Positions 48,049-58,100 of a stretch of 64,000 nucleotides of DNA are shown here, in pieces. Positions within the stretch are counted from its first letter, which is position 1. The number at the start of each line of letters is the position of its first letter. The notes under the pieces are model-generated. The model searched no databases. It was not told the origin of the DNA and was given only the letters and a program-made list of their open reading frames with translations. The translations under genes and the position numbers were made by a program. The DNA comes from Bacteroidales bacterium (lineage in GTDB: Bacteria > Bacteroidota > Bacteroidia > Bacteroidales > G3-4614), in assembly GCA_017521245.1 (NCBI GenBank), contig JAFXDI010000009.1, positions 98,065 through 162,064 of the forward strand. Direction: 5' to 3'.

Positions 48049-49812
48049 TTATTCAGCAATCTTTTCAACTACATCTAAAACACGCAAAAAGTTCTCGCCC
48101 CAAATCTTTTTAAGGTCAAAATCGCTATAACCACGTCTAATAAGTTCGCAAGTCAAGTTAATAACCTCGTTAGCCGCATTACAACCGGGAACACCGCCAC
48201 CGCCATCAAAGTCGGTACCAATACCCACATGATTCAACCCCACCAGTTTAACAACGTGGTCAATATGGTCGGCAATAGTCTTAACCGAAGCAATACCATC
48301 ATCATTCAAAAAGTGGTCATAAATACAAATCTGCATCACGCCACCCTTCTTGGCTAACGCAACAATCTGCTCGTCAGAAAGGTTGCGAGGATGATTACAA
48401 ATAGCCCTGCACGAAGAGTGCGAAGCAATAATAGGAGCCTTGCTCAACTCCAAAGCATCGTAGAACGACTTCTCGTTGGCATGCGACAAATCAACCATAA
48501 TACCCAGTCTGTTCAACTCAGCAATAACCTCCTTGCCAAACACGCTTACGCCATTATGCTCACCATTACCCTTAGCCGAATCACAAATATCATTATCCCC
48601 GTTATGGCAAAGCGTCAAATAGATAATACCCCTCTCTTTATAATATTTCAAAAGAGAAATATCCTTGCCAATACCATAACCATTCTCAATACCAACAAAA
48701 ATGCCCCTCTTGCCCAAATCCTTAGCATAAAGCAACTCATTTCTGTTACGCACCTGAACAGCGTGATAAGCCTCATCAATTTGGCGTAAAAGTTTATCAA
48801 TAATACCCTTACACTTATCAATAGCACAATTTAATCCCTCATCAGAACGCTCCTCCTGCTTAATATAAGCCACCATACACGAAGCATCCAAGCCGCCATC
48901 AATCATACTTGGGATATTAGTCTGTACCCTCAAATCGCGGTCAGCAATATTCACCCCCTCATTAAAAAACATAGGAGTATCACAATGCGAGTCTAACGAC
49001 AGAGCCCACTTATGAAAAGCCTTGGCCTTCCTATAAATATGAGCCTCATTAGAGAGCCACCAAAAAACAAGCAACTGCCTATCCAGCCCCTCAGCCGCCA
49101 TAGGCTCAGGATGCCATTGCACACCCAAAACAGGATAAAAAGGTTTCTCAATACCCTCAATAACCCCATCCTCCGAGCGAGCATTAACAATAAATCCGGG
49201 TGCAACCTCCATAACAGCCTGATGATGAAACGAGTTAGTCATCAAACTATCACACTCAAAGATGCTTCTAAGAAGCGAGTTATCCACAATCTCCACCCTA
49301 TGAGTAGCAACATCTCTCGCTTCACACTGCGAGTGTGTAATAGGAGTAGAGAAGTGTTGTTTCGCAATATCCTGATAGTTCTTGCCACCGCACGCCACAT
49401 TAATAACCTGCATACCCCTACAAATACCAAGTAGCGGAATTTGGCGTTGCATAGCAATGTAGCAGAGAGCCATCTCTTGTCGGTCACGTTCCTCATTAGG
49501 AGTACCCACCTCAGGGAGAGCCACCTCGCCAAGCAAGTCGGGCGAAATATCCCCGCCACCGGTAAGCAAAATACCATCGCACAAATCACAAATCTGCGAG
49601 AGCAACTCCAAATCAGCAAAACCGGGAATAATAAGAGGCACGCACCCGGCCTTAACAACCGAGTTGATATAAGCATCCGCCACACGCGAAGTCCCCTCAG
49701 CCCTGTTGGCACTAATACCAATCACAGGCTTCGAATACACCTCATTGCGATAGTCAATACACCCATCGCACACCTCAAAAACCTCCCTAATCTTGTCAGG
49801 AACCTGCACCAT
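48049..49812 (-). CDS. GATase-like hydrolase fused to an M19 dipeptidase
   Basis: A 587-residue fusion. Residues about 28-255 are a class I glutamine-amidotransferase-like hydrolase of the PuuD type (gamma-glutamyl hydrolase), with nucleophile Cys in GICRGMQ and the late GVQWHPEP. Residues about 270-585 are a renal-dipeptidase (M19) domain: DSHCDTP (zinc ligands), GIENGYGIG, MVDLSHANE, ASHSSCRAICNHPRN and GTDFDGGGG. Together they could hydrolyse gamma-glutamyl and ordinary dipeptides. No signal peptide is seen, so it is probably cytosolic. The M28 gene follows; the start is near a long hairpin. Confidence 0.88.
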   Translation of the reverse strand: MVQVPDKIREVFEVCDGCIDYRNEVYSKPVIGISANRAEGTSRVADAYINSVVKAGCVPLIIPGFADLELLSQICDLCDGILLTGGGDISPDLLGEVALPEVGTPNEERDRQEMALCYIAMQRQIPLLGICRGMQVINVACGGKNYQDIAKQHFSTPITHSQCEARDVATHRVEIVDNSLLRSIFECDSLMTNSFHHQAVMEVAPGFIVNARSEDGVIEGIEKPFYPVLGVQWHPEPMAAEGLDRQLLVFWWLSNEAHIYRKAKAFHKWALSLDSHCDTPMFFNEGVNIADRDLRVQTNIPSMIDGGLDASCMVAYIKQEERSDEGLNCAIDKCKGIIDKLLRQIDEAYHAVQVRNRNELLYAKDLGKRGIFVGIENGYGIGKDISLLKYYKERGIIYLTLCHNGDNDICDSAKGNGEHNGVSVFGKEVIAELNRLGIMVDLSHANEKSFYDALELSKAPIIASHSSCRAICNHPRNLSDEQIVALAKKGGVMQICIYDHFLNDDGIASVKTIADHIDHVVKLVGLNHVGIGTDFDGGGGVPGCNAANEVINLTCELIRRGYSDFDLKKIWGENFLRVLDVVEKIAE

Positions 49813-49839
49813 AAAAATATTACTATTTTAGTATAAAAC

Positions 49840-49884
49840 AAACAGATAGGATAACCTCGTTTCCTAAGTTATCCTATTTGTTTT
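49840..49884 (-). terminator. Long hairpin between asd and the GATase-dipeptidase gene
   Basis: A 16-pair stem (49840-49855 with 49868-49883, one G-T pair) only 28 bases before the GATase-dipeptidase start. It may end the asd transcript or act as a leader hairpin; the T run on the minus strand is poor. Confidence 0.5.
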
Positions 49885-49939
49885 AAATCATTATCTCATT
49901 ATTAGTCCAATAAAAAAATCAACCTTAGTTCTAACAAAT

Positions 49940-50020
49940 CTGCGAGTAAGCGAACACAATACAAAATTTATTTGTGTATTGTTGAGCGAGAGCAAGTTCA
50001 ACAAACGAATGTTTGTTAAC
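49940..50020 (-). repeat. 3'-end repeat element, copy 2 (after asd)
   Basis: Read in the asd direction: GTTAAC box, hairpin 1 (AACAAAC/GTTTGTT, 50000-50017, loop ATTC), GAACTTGCTCTCGC spacer, hairpin 2 (arms near 49957-49965 and 49971-49981), then TCGCTTACTCGCAG. Hairpin 1 differs from copy 1 by a compensatory A-T to G-C change; hairpin 2 has the same place but unrelated arms. Confidence 0.7.
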
Positions 50021-50079
50021 CAACAACTACCCGCAGGGTGGCGTTAGCCAACAGCCAACAACTAACAACTTAAAAAGCG

Positions 50080-51087
50080 CTAAACCGCATTATTTTTAAT
50101 AAGGTACTCCGCAATCTGAACAGCGTTCAAAGCAGCACCCTTTCTAATTTGGTCGCTAACGGTCCAGAAAGTCAAGCCATTCTCATCAGCCAAGTCCTTT
50201 CTGATACGACCAACATAAACAGCATCCTTACCAGCCATATCCAAAGGCATAGGATAAATCTTTTCGTTAAGATCATCCATAACAATCACGCCCTCAGCCT
50301 TCTCAAAAGCGGCACGAGCCTCATCAACCGAAATAGGACGCTCAGTCTCCACCCAAATACTCTCCGAGTGAGCGCGCATAACAGGAACCCTCACACACAT
50401 AGCACTCGTTTTAACATCAGAGTGCATAATCTTGCGAGTCTCGTTAAACATCTTCATCTCCTCCTTAGTATAAAGGTTGTCAGTATAAACATCAACCTGC
50501 GGAATAACATTATAAGCAAGTTGGTAGTAGAACTTGCTAACAGTAGGCTCTTCGCCTCTTGTCAATTGAGCATATTGCTCAACAAGTTCAGCCATAGCGG
50601 CAGCACCGGCACCACTGGCAGCCTGATAAGTAGCAACCCTCACACGTTTAATATGCGAAAGATTCTCAATAGCCTTCAACGCCACCACCATTTGAATAGT
50701 AGTACAATTAGGATTAGCGATAACATTTCTTGGACGAACCAAAGCATCAGCACCATTCACCTCAGGCACCACCAAAGGCACATCCTCATCCATACGGAAA
50801 GCACTTGAGTTATCAATCATAATAGCACCATATTTAGTAATAGTCTTCTCAAACTCTTTCGAGATACCGGCACCAGCCGATGTAAAGGCAATATCAACAC
50901 CCTTAAAGTCATCATTATGTTGCAACTCTTTAACAGTATATTCCACACCTTTAAAAACATATTTCTTGCCGGCACTACGAGCCGAGCCAAACAAAACCAA
51001 TTCATCAATAGGGAAATCTCTATCGGCAAGCACGCGAAGGAACTCTTGTCCCACTGCACCACTTGCACCAACAATAGCAACTTTCAT
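50080..51087 (-). CDS. asd: Aspartate-semialdehyde dehydrogenase
   Basis: Reduces aspartyl phosphate to aspartate semialdehyde, the branch to lysine, diaminopimelate, threonine and methionine. The 335 residues carry the NADP motif [16 protein letters not shown] (about residues 4-19), the catalytic Cys in [10 protein letters not shown] (about 124-133), and the C-terminal [12 protein letters not shown] with the active-site His. It stands alone in this strand with a 60-base gap before the repeat element. Confidence 0.95.
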   Translation of the reverse strand: MKVAIVGASGAVGQEFLRVLADRDFPIDELVLFGSARSAGKKYVFKGVEYTVKELQHNDDFKGVDIAFTSAGAGISKEFEKTITKYGAIMIDNSSAFRMDEDVPLVVPEVNGADALVRPRNVIANPNCTTIQMVVALKAIENLSHIKRVRVATYQAASGAGAAAMAELVEQYAQLTRGEEPTVSKFYYQLAYNVIPQVDVYTDNLYTKEEMKMFNETRKIMHSDVKTSAMCVRVPVMRAHSESIWVETERPISVDEARAAFEKAEGVIVMDDLNEKIYPMPLDMAGKDAVYVGRIRKDLADENGLTFWTVSDQIRKGAALNAVQIAEYLIKNNAV

Positions 51088-51326
51088 AATCTTTATAAAA
51101 AATCTAAGTTTATAAACAAAAATAATAAATAAAATGTATAATAACTGCCCATAAAGTAAAACACCGTAAGCAGAAAATCAACATAACACTCGCAAAATTA
51201 AAACAAATTGGCAGAAAAGCACCAAATAAAGTCAAAAAAAACTTTAAATATTTGAATAAATACATTACATTTGCATATCCGAAACATTTTAAATAATCAA
51301 TTATATTAACTAAACTCAAAAAACTT

Positions 51327-52019
51327 ATGTGGTTAAAAGATTCATCTATCGGGAGAAAGTTGATAATGAGTATCTCAGGACTTTTTCTCGTGTTGTTCCT
51401 AACATTCCACTTAGCAATGAACTTTGCGGCAGTGTTTAGTGCAGATGCCTATAACGCAATATGCGAGTTCTTGGGAGCAAACTGGTATGCATTAGTAGGA
51501 ACACTTGTATTGGTAGCAGGATTTTTGGTACACATTGTGTATGCCTTTATCCTAACCTTGCAAAACCGTAAGGCTCGTGGAAACGACCGTTACGCAGTAA
51601 CAGCACGCCCCAAAGGCGTAGAGTGGGCATCACAAAACATGTTGGTGCTAGGAATCATCGTAGTATTAGGATTAGTTCTACACGCATGGCAATTCTGGGC
51701 AAAAATGCAATTAGTAGAGTTGCAACACATGGCAGGAATGGATGTAGATACAAGTTTGGTAACAAACGGAGTGTACTACATTGAGCAAGTATTCAGCAAT
51801 CCAGTTTACTTAGTACTATACTTAGTATGGTTTGCAGCAATCTGGTTCCACCTAACACACGGATTCTGGAGTGCAATACACACAATCGGTTGGAACAATC
51901 TAGTATGGATGAACCGTTGGAAAACCATTTCAAACGTCTTCTCAACAATCATCTGTTTAGGATTTGCATTCATCGCAATCTGGTTTTTCATACAAAGTAA
52001 TTGCAGTTGTGTAGGATAA
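51327..52019 (+). CDS. frdC: Fumarate reductase/succinate dehydrogenase cytochrome b subunit
   Basis: The membrane anchor (230 residues, about five helices) of a Wolinella-type quinol:fumarate reductase. Helices lie near residues 9-30, 46-70, 104-125, 150-180 and 200-220; His residues in LTFHLAMN, VHIVYAF, LHAWQF and WFHLTHGFW are heme-ligand candidates. In Bacteroidales the complex reduces fumarate to succinate with menaquinol as electron donor. A TACATTTG -7 box lies at 51266-51273. frdA follows after 23 bases. Confidence 0.92.
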   Translation: MWLKDSSIGRKLIMSISGLFLVLFLTFHLAMNFAAVFSADAYNAICEFLGANWYALVGTLVLVAGFLVHIVYAFILTLQNRKARGNDRYAVTARPKGVEWASQNMLVLGIIVVLGLVLHAWQFWAKMQLVELQHMAGMDVDTSLVTNGVYYIEQVFSNPVYLVLYLVWFAAIWFHLTHGFWSAIHTIGWNNLVWMNRWKTISNVFSTIICLGFAFIAIWFFIQSNCSCVG

Positions 52020-52042
52020 AAAACAATTAAAAAACAACAGAT

Positions 52043-53992
52043 ATGGCAGAAATAAAAATAGATTCAAAAATACCCGAAGGACCATTGGCAGAGAAGTGGA
52101 GCAACTATAAAGCACACCAAAAACTAGTCAATCCTGCCAACAAACGCCGTTTGGATATCATAGTAGTAGGAACAGGACTTGCAGGAGGTTCAGCAGCCGC
52201 AACACTTGGCGAGATGGGCTTTAACGTATTAAACTTCTGTATCCAAGACTCACCTCGCCGTGCGCACTCAATTGCAGCACAAGGAGGAATCAATGCAGCA
52301 AAGAACTACCAAAACGATGGCGATAGCGTATATCGTTTGTTCTACGACACAATCAAAGGAGGTGACTATCGTGCACGCGAAGCAAACGTATATCGATTAG
52401 CAGAAGTATCAAACAATATCATCGACCAATGCGTAGCACAAGGCGTACCCTTTGCACGTGAATACGGAGGCTTATTAGACAACCGTTCATTCGGAGGAGC
52501 ACAAGTATCACGTACCTTCTATGCAAAAGGACAAACAGGACAACAACTATTGTTAGGAGCCTACTCATCACTAAGCCGTCAAGTAGCAAAAGGCACAGTA
52601 AAACTATACACACGCTACGAGATGTTAGACCTTGTAGTTATCGATGGACGCGCAAGAGGAATCATAGCACGTAACTTGGTAACAGGTGAGATAGAGCGTT
52701 TTGGAGCACACGCAGTAGTAATAGCAACAGGAGGATACGGAAACACCTACTTCCTATCAACCAACGCAATGGGAAGCAACGGAAGTGCAGCAATGCAATG
52801 TTACCGCAAAGGAGCATACTTTGCAAACCCAGCATTTGCACAAATCCACCCAACATGTATCCCAGTACACGGCGAGTTCCAATCAAAACTAACATTGATG
52901 TCAGAGTCATTACGTAACGACGGACGCATCTGGACACCCAAAAAGAAAGAAGACGCCGAAGCAATACGAGCAGGAAAACTAAAACCAACACAAATAGCAG
53001 AAGAAGATCGCGACTACTATTTGGAGCGTCGTTATCCAGCATTCGGAAACCTAGTACCCCGTGACGTAGCATCACGCGCAGCAAAAGAGCGTTGCGATGC
53101 AGGATACGGAGTAGGAGCAACAGGATTAGCAGTATATCTCGACTTCTCATCAGCAATCCAACGCTTAGGAAAAGACGTAGTAGCAGCACGTTACGGAAAC
53201 CTATTCCAAATGTATGAGAAAATCGTAGATGACAACCCATACGAAACACCAATGATGATCTATCCCGCAATCCACTACACAATGGGAGGAATCTGGGTAG
53301 ATTACGAACTAAGCACATCAATACCCGGATTATTTGCCATCGGAGAAGCAAACTTCTCAGATCACGGAGCAAACCGTCTTGGAGCATCAGCGTTGATGCA
53401 AGGATTAGCCGATGGATACTTTGTATTACCATACACAATACAAAACTACCTGTCAGACCAAATCTCAGTGCCACGCATAAAAACTGACGCACCCGAGTTT
53501 GATGCAGCAGAAAAAGATGTAAAAGCACGCATCCAAAAATTGATGTCAATCAAAGGAAAACGCTCAGTAGATTCAATCCACAAAGAGTTAGGATTAATCA
53601 TGTGGGATTTCGTAGGAATGGCACGTACCAAAGAGAGTCTTGAAACAGCTTTAGTAAAACTAAAAGCTATCAAGAAAGAGTTCTGGAGCAATGTAAAAAT
53701 ACCTGGAGCAGCAGACTCACTCAACACAGAGTTGGAGAAAGCATTACGCGTAGCCGATTTCATAGAGATAGGCGAACTAATGGCAATGGACGCACTAAAC
53801 CGCAACGAGTCATGTGGAGGACACTTCCGTGAAGAGTTCCAAACAGCCGAAGGCGAGGCAATGCGTCAAGACGACAAATATATGTATGTAAGTTGCTGGA
53901 AGTACGAAGGCGAAGATGCAGAGCCAACACTATTAAAAGAAGAGTTAAAATACGAAGCAATAAAAGTACAACAACGTAACTATAAACAATAA
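52043..53992 (+). CDS. frdA: Fumarate reductase/succinate dehydrogenase flavoprotein subunit
   Basis: The catalytic subunit (649 residues) facing the cytosol. FAD binding is shown by [19 protein letters not shown] (about residues 38-56) and the covalent-FAD site by [14 protein letters not shown] (about 76-89). Substrate residues appear in [11 protein letters not shown] and in [13 protein letters not shown], and the C-terminal Arg-rich region is intact. It forms one operon with frdC and frdB (frdB starts 6 bases later). Direction in vivo is inferred from the organism type, not from the sequence. Confidence 0.95.
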   Translation: MAEIKIDSKIPEGPLAEKWSNYKAHQKLVNPANKRRLDIIVVGTGLAGGSAAATLGEMGFNVLNFCIQDSPRRAHSIAAQGGINAAKNYQNDGDSVYRLFYDTIKGGDYRAREANVYRLAEVSNNIIDQCVAQGVPFAREYGGLLDNRSFGGAQVSRTFYAKGQTGQQLLLGAYSSLSRQVAKGTVKLYTRYEMLDLVVIDGRARGIIARNLVTGEIERFGAHAVVIATGGYGNTYFLSTNAMGSNGSAAMQCYRKGAYFANPAFAQIHPTCIPVHGEFQSKLTLMSESLRNDGRIWTPKKKEDAEAIRAGKLKPTQIAEEDRDYYLERRYPAFGNLVPRDVASRAAKERCDAGYGVGATGLAVYLDFSSAIQRLGKDVVAARYGNLFQMYEKIVDDNPYETPMMIYPAIHYTMGGIWVDYELSTSIPGLFAIGEANFSDHGANRLGASALMQGLADGYFVLPYTIQNYLSDQISVPRIKTDAPEFDAAEKDVKARIQKLMSIKGKRSVDSIHKELGLIMWDFVGMARTKESLETALVKLKAIKKEFWSNVKIPGAADSLNTELEKALRVADFIEIGELMAMDALNRNESCGGHFREEFQTAEGEAMRQDDKYMYVSCWKYEGEDAEPTLLKEELKYEAIKVQQRNYKQ

Positions 53993-53998
53993 TCAGGT

Positions 53999-54754
53999 AT
54001 GGACAAGACAATAAATATAACACTAAAAGTATGGCGTCAAAGAGGTCCTAAAGAACCCGGAAAATTTGAGACATACAAACTAAACAACATATCTACCGAC
54101 AGTTCATTCCTTGAAATGCTCGATATCCTGAACGAACAACTCGTAAATGAGGACAAAGAGCCGGTAGTATTTGACAACGACTGTCGCGAAGGAATCTGCG
54201 GAATGTGTTCACTCTACATCAACGGTCACCCACACGGACCCGATTCAGAGATAACAACATGTCAATTACACATGCGCCGTTTCAAAGATGGCGATACAAT
54301 CACCATAGAGCCATGGCGTTCAGCGGGCTTCCCTGTAATCCGCGACCTAATGGTTGACCGTACAGCATACGATAAAATCATTCAAGCAGGCGGATACATC
54401 TCAATCAATGCAGGAGGAGCACAAGATGCCAATGCAATACCCATTCCAAAACGCGATGCCGATTTAGCAATGGATGCAGCATCATGTATCGGATGTGGAG
54501 CATGTGTAGCAGCATGTAAAAACGGCTCAGCAATGCTATTTGTATCAGCAAAAGTAAGTCAATTAGCGTTGTTACCACAAGGAAAAGTAGAAGCAGCACG
54601 CCGTGCCAAAGCCATGTTGGCAAAAATGGATGAACTCGGATTTGGAAACTGTACCAACACAGGAGCATGTGAAGCAGAGTGTCCAAAAGGAGTATCAATC
54701 ACAAACATTGCTCGCTTGAACAGAGAGTTTATCTCAGCAAAACTAAAAGACTAA
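53999..54754 (+). CDS. frdB: Fumarate reductase/succinate dehydrogenase iron-sulfur subunit
   Basis: The electron-transfer subunit (251 residues). The N-terminal 2Fe-2S plant-ferredoxin-like fold has [15 protein letters not shown] (about residues 62-76) with a further Cys in TTCQLH. The C-terminal part holds [14 protein letters not shown] (about 163-176) and [14 protein letters not shown] (about 219-232) for the 4Fe-4S and 3Fe-4S clusters. It lies 6 bases after frdA and is followed by a terminator. Confidence 0.95.
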   Translation: MDKTINITLKVWRQRGPKEPGKFETYKLNNISTDSSFLEMLDILNEQLVNEDKEPVVFDNDCREGICGMCSLYINGHPHGPDSEITTCQLHMRRFKDGDTITIEPWRSAGFPVIRDLMVDRTAYDKIIQAGGYISINAGGAQDANAIPIPKRDADLAMDAASCIGCGACVAACKNGSAMLFVSAKVSQLALLPQGKVEAARRAKAMLAKMDELGFGNCTNTGACEAECPKGVSITNIARLNREFISAKLKD

Positions 54755-54777
54755 CAAAAATTTGTTAGTTATCAGAT

Positions 54778-54810
54778 AAAAATGGTTGTCGCAAGGCAAC
54801 CATTTTTTTT
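54778..54810 (+). terminator. Terminator of the frdCAB operon
   Basis: AAAAATGGTTG (54778-54788) pairs with CAACCATTTTT (54797-54807) around an eight-base loop, with an eight-base T run at 54803-54810. Confidence 0.85.
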
Positions 54811-54811
54811 G

Positions 54812-54858
54812 TCTAATAAGTCCAATTAGCCTAATTAGTCCAATTAGTCTAATAACTA
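54812..54858 (+). repeat. Short-period TAATTAGTCC-type tandem repeat
   Basis: Degenerate units of about ten bases such as TAATAAGTCC, AATTAGCCTA and ATTAGTCCAA follow one another, then TAACTAACAACT-like sequence. Similar units (CTAGTAATCC, TTATTAATCC) occur at about 3653-3676 and 44999-45016, always in intergenic DNA. Confidence 0.55.
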
Positions 54859-54940
54859 ACAACTGACAACTAAAAACTATTTAAAATGTTAAAACAGAAA
54901 AAATTAACATTAAAAAAGACAAATAAACAAAATAAAGTTT

Positions 54941-54948
54941 TAACTTTG
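54941..54948 (+). promoter_or_regulatory. Predicted -7 box of the giant sialidase gene
   Basis: TAACTTTG fits the Bacteroidetes -7 consensus; no clear TTTG at -33. It would give a leader of about 185 bases. Confidence 0.45.
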
Positions 54949-55050
54949 CAAAGCAAAGTGTACACATAACGGTACGCAATGTGGGTGTAGTTGGCTAAAA
55001 AAGTGAAATAGAATAGCATAACTATAAACTAAATTATAGAGATGAAAACT

Positions 55051-55092
55051 AACCTTACACCACTCCCTATTGGAGAGGGGTTGGGGGAGAGA
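55051..55092. repeat. REP-like GC-richer palindromic sequence
   Basis: A stretch with CACTCCCTATTGGAGAGGGG and then TTGGGGGAGAG stands out in base composition from its surroundings. The CTCCC/GGAG and CTCCC/GGGGGAG arms can pair. Similar short G/C-rich palindromes are common between genes in Bacteroidetes; only one copy was seen here. Confidence 0.4.
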
Positions 55093-55138
55093 ATTAGAAA
55101 AGAAAACAATAAAAAAAATATTAATAAAAATTATAAGT

Positions 55139-58100
55139 ATGAAGAAAAAACATTTTCTTTGGGCATTAACACTTGCCCTAATAGCGTTATTCACATTTCA
55201 AGACGCTTTGGCTGACTACTGTACATACAGTGGCAATATGAGAAGTAGTCGTAAAATGAATAGTTTTACTCTTACTGATGCGACTAATTCATTAACAGTG
55301 AGTTCAATTCAAACCTCAACAACTGATGCAGTCTATAAAGATAAAACATCTTCGGTATTCTCAACAACAAAAGGGTCAACCTTGAGATTCTCAGCATTAG
55401 ATGTTACCGAATATACTTGGATGCATATTTACGTTTATATTGATTATGGAAATAATCAAACATTTAACACAACAGCAAATAATGACGGTACCGTAACTAA
55501 TGATGAAGAAAATGAGGTATATGGAGATTTGGTAAGTTATAGCTGTTATGATGTAAATAATAACGCATCAAATCAAAGTTGGAAAAACATATTAGGGGAG
55601 ACAGTCTCAAATAGTGGAAATGCTACAGTTTCAGGAGTCCCATCTTGGACATTGCCAGCCGATTTAGCAGCGGGAACATATCGTTTACGTTTAAAATCAG
55701 ATTGGAGTAGTATAGATCCCTGCGGAACAACTAAATATAACAATGCCGACGAGCATACACCCACTGCATTAGGAGGATGTATCTGTGATATTACCATAAA
55801 AATTATAGCAGAAGAGCGAACAATATCAGTAAATCAAAATTATGAGCAAGCAGGAACAGTAACAGGAGGAACAACAGCAAGTGGAGACATCACTATAACA
55901 GCAACAGCAAATAGTGGATATGAGTTTGTAAATTGGACTTTGAACGGAGAAGAAGTATCAACTTCCGCAACATATACCGATATAACAGACGGAGACAAAA
56001 CCTATACCGCAAATTTCCGTAAAGCACTTGGACATACAGGTTGGAGTGCAACCGCTGACGGATATGCAAATTCGGGTAATGATGGACCAGCATCATACGC
56101 TATTAACGACAACACCTCTAATTGGTGGCACTCAAATTATGAAAACTCTGGAGGTGGAGGTTCTACAACCTACACAATGCCTCACTATATTCAATTTAAT
56201 TTAGGATCAGTACAATCATTTGATGCCTTTAATTATGTATCACGTACAGGATTAACTGCAGGAGGAACAGCAAACGGAAATATATCAACCTATAAGTTGT
56301 ATATAAGTGATAGCGATATGACATCAAGCCTTGGAGATGGTTACGTTCCTACAAATGCAACTTTGATAAAAGAAGGAACATTTACTTATGACGGATCTTC
56401 ATCACCTCTGAGTCACTTAGTAAAATTAGAAGAAACATATTCGGCTCAATATGTATTTCTATTAGCAACAGCCGCTATCAATAATGCAAACTTTGCTGCT
56501 TGTGCCGAGTTTTATCTATACCAATACAATTTTGATGTAACTATAAATGTAGCGGCAGGAGAGGGAGGCTCAGCCGAAATAACAGCAGGAGGAAGCGGAA
56601 CATCAGCAACCGTTTCATCAGGAGCATCGGTAACCATAACAGCAACACCAGCCGAAGGTTATGGCTTTGTAAATTGGACTAACTCAGCAGGAGATATAGT
56701 TAGTAACGATGCAACATATACATTTACCGCAACAACAAACGATTCCTATACCGCAAACTTTGCCCAAAAGATAATAGTTACAATAGCATCAAATGACGAT
56801 GCTATGGGAACTGTACGTTTCAGTGAAGGCGAAGGAACTACAAAAGAGGTAGGAAGCGGAGCAACAATAACCATTATAGCAGAGCCCACATCAAATGCAT
56901 ATCGCTTTGTGCAATGGGAAGATGGTTCAACCTCTGCAACTCGTGAAATTACAAACATAACAGAGTCTGTAACATACACAGCAACATTTGCAGAGAGAGC
57001 CGTATGTACAGTAATAATTAATACCCCCGAGGTTGCAGGAGGTACAGTATCATATACAGTAAATGGCAATGAGCCAACAGGAACAATATATGAGGGCGAT
57101 GAACTTGTATTCACTGCATCTGTGAATCCTGGTTATAAGTTTGTTCAATGGAGCAATGGCTCAACAGATAATCCATACACAGTAACTGCAACAGGCAATA
57201 TAGATATTACTCCTGTATATGCTAAGATGTCGCAAGATGAGATGTATGCGGCAATGGCAAAACCAACATTTACAACATTTGGTAACCTTAAGAATACTCG
57301 TGGAGTGGAGATTCTTTCGGGAGCAAAAAAGGCACTACCTGGTGTAATAGACTTGTCGGGGCTTGCTTATGTTACCAATGGAAATCAAACAACTGATGGA
57401 AATATGGATAAGGTGCCAACGGGAGCAACAGATCCAATATATATATCTCCAGGTGCCGATTTTGATTTGAAACTGACAATTTATGCAGGAGCTTGGCACT
57501 ATATGAAATTTTTCCAATATCATAATACCTTCCAGAACCAACAAGTGACTTATGGAACTTATGGAGCAAGTGACGCTGATGCTTCGGCCTTTTGGACTGA
57601 TGTGGCAGCAGATAACACTGTAACATATGATCAAGATAGTTCAACAATAACTTTCCCAATAGAGTTGGGTGATGATGTTGTATCAGGCGATATTATAGTT
57701 CTAAGAGCAATGTCGTCGGGAACCGAAAATATGGAGGCAAATGGTTCATATGGCGAAGGTCTTTATCTTGATATTCTATTCTATGTTGTAGAACCTGAGG
57801 TATCAGTAACAGCCTCTCCTGCCGAAGGAGGTATAGCAACAGCAAATGGAGGTACAGCAACATTCACTTCTGAGATAGGAGCAACCGTAAATCTTAATGC
57901 ACAAGCAAACGATAGTTATGGCTTTGTAAATTGGACAATGGATGGCAACGAGATTGCTACCGATGCCGAAACTACCGTTGTAGTGGCTACCCAAGCACCA
58001 ACCTATACCGCAAACTTTGCAAGGTCGTATAGAGTATCAATTGCTTCGTCAGATGAGACAATGGGTACAGTATCATTCTTGAATGAAGAGGGTGTAACAG

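Larger units (their letters stand above)
54755..55138. other. frdB-to-sialidase intergenic region
   Basis: About 384 bases with no gene seen: a hairpin across the frdB stop codon (54750-54769), a terminator (54778-54810), a TAATTAGTCC-type short-period repeat (54812-54858), a -7 box (54941-54948), and a GC-richer palindromic stretch (55051-55092) ahead of the sialidase start. Confidence 0.6.

Noticed and set aside
48045..48068. Upstream start for the M28-family lipoprotein
   Set aside because: It would overlap the upstream gene by 20 bases and put eight residues in front of the signal peptide; the ATG at 48044 gives a clean lipobox.
52662..53549. Long minus-strand open frame opposite frdA (295 residues)
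   Set aside because: Rich in Leu, Arg and Val and without any family motif; it is the antisense shadow of the well-supported frdA gene.
55573..55797. Minus-strand small open frames across 55-63 kb
   Set aside because: They lie opposite the continuous sialidase frame and have no recognisable family features.
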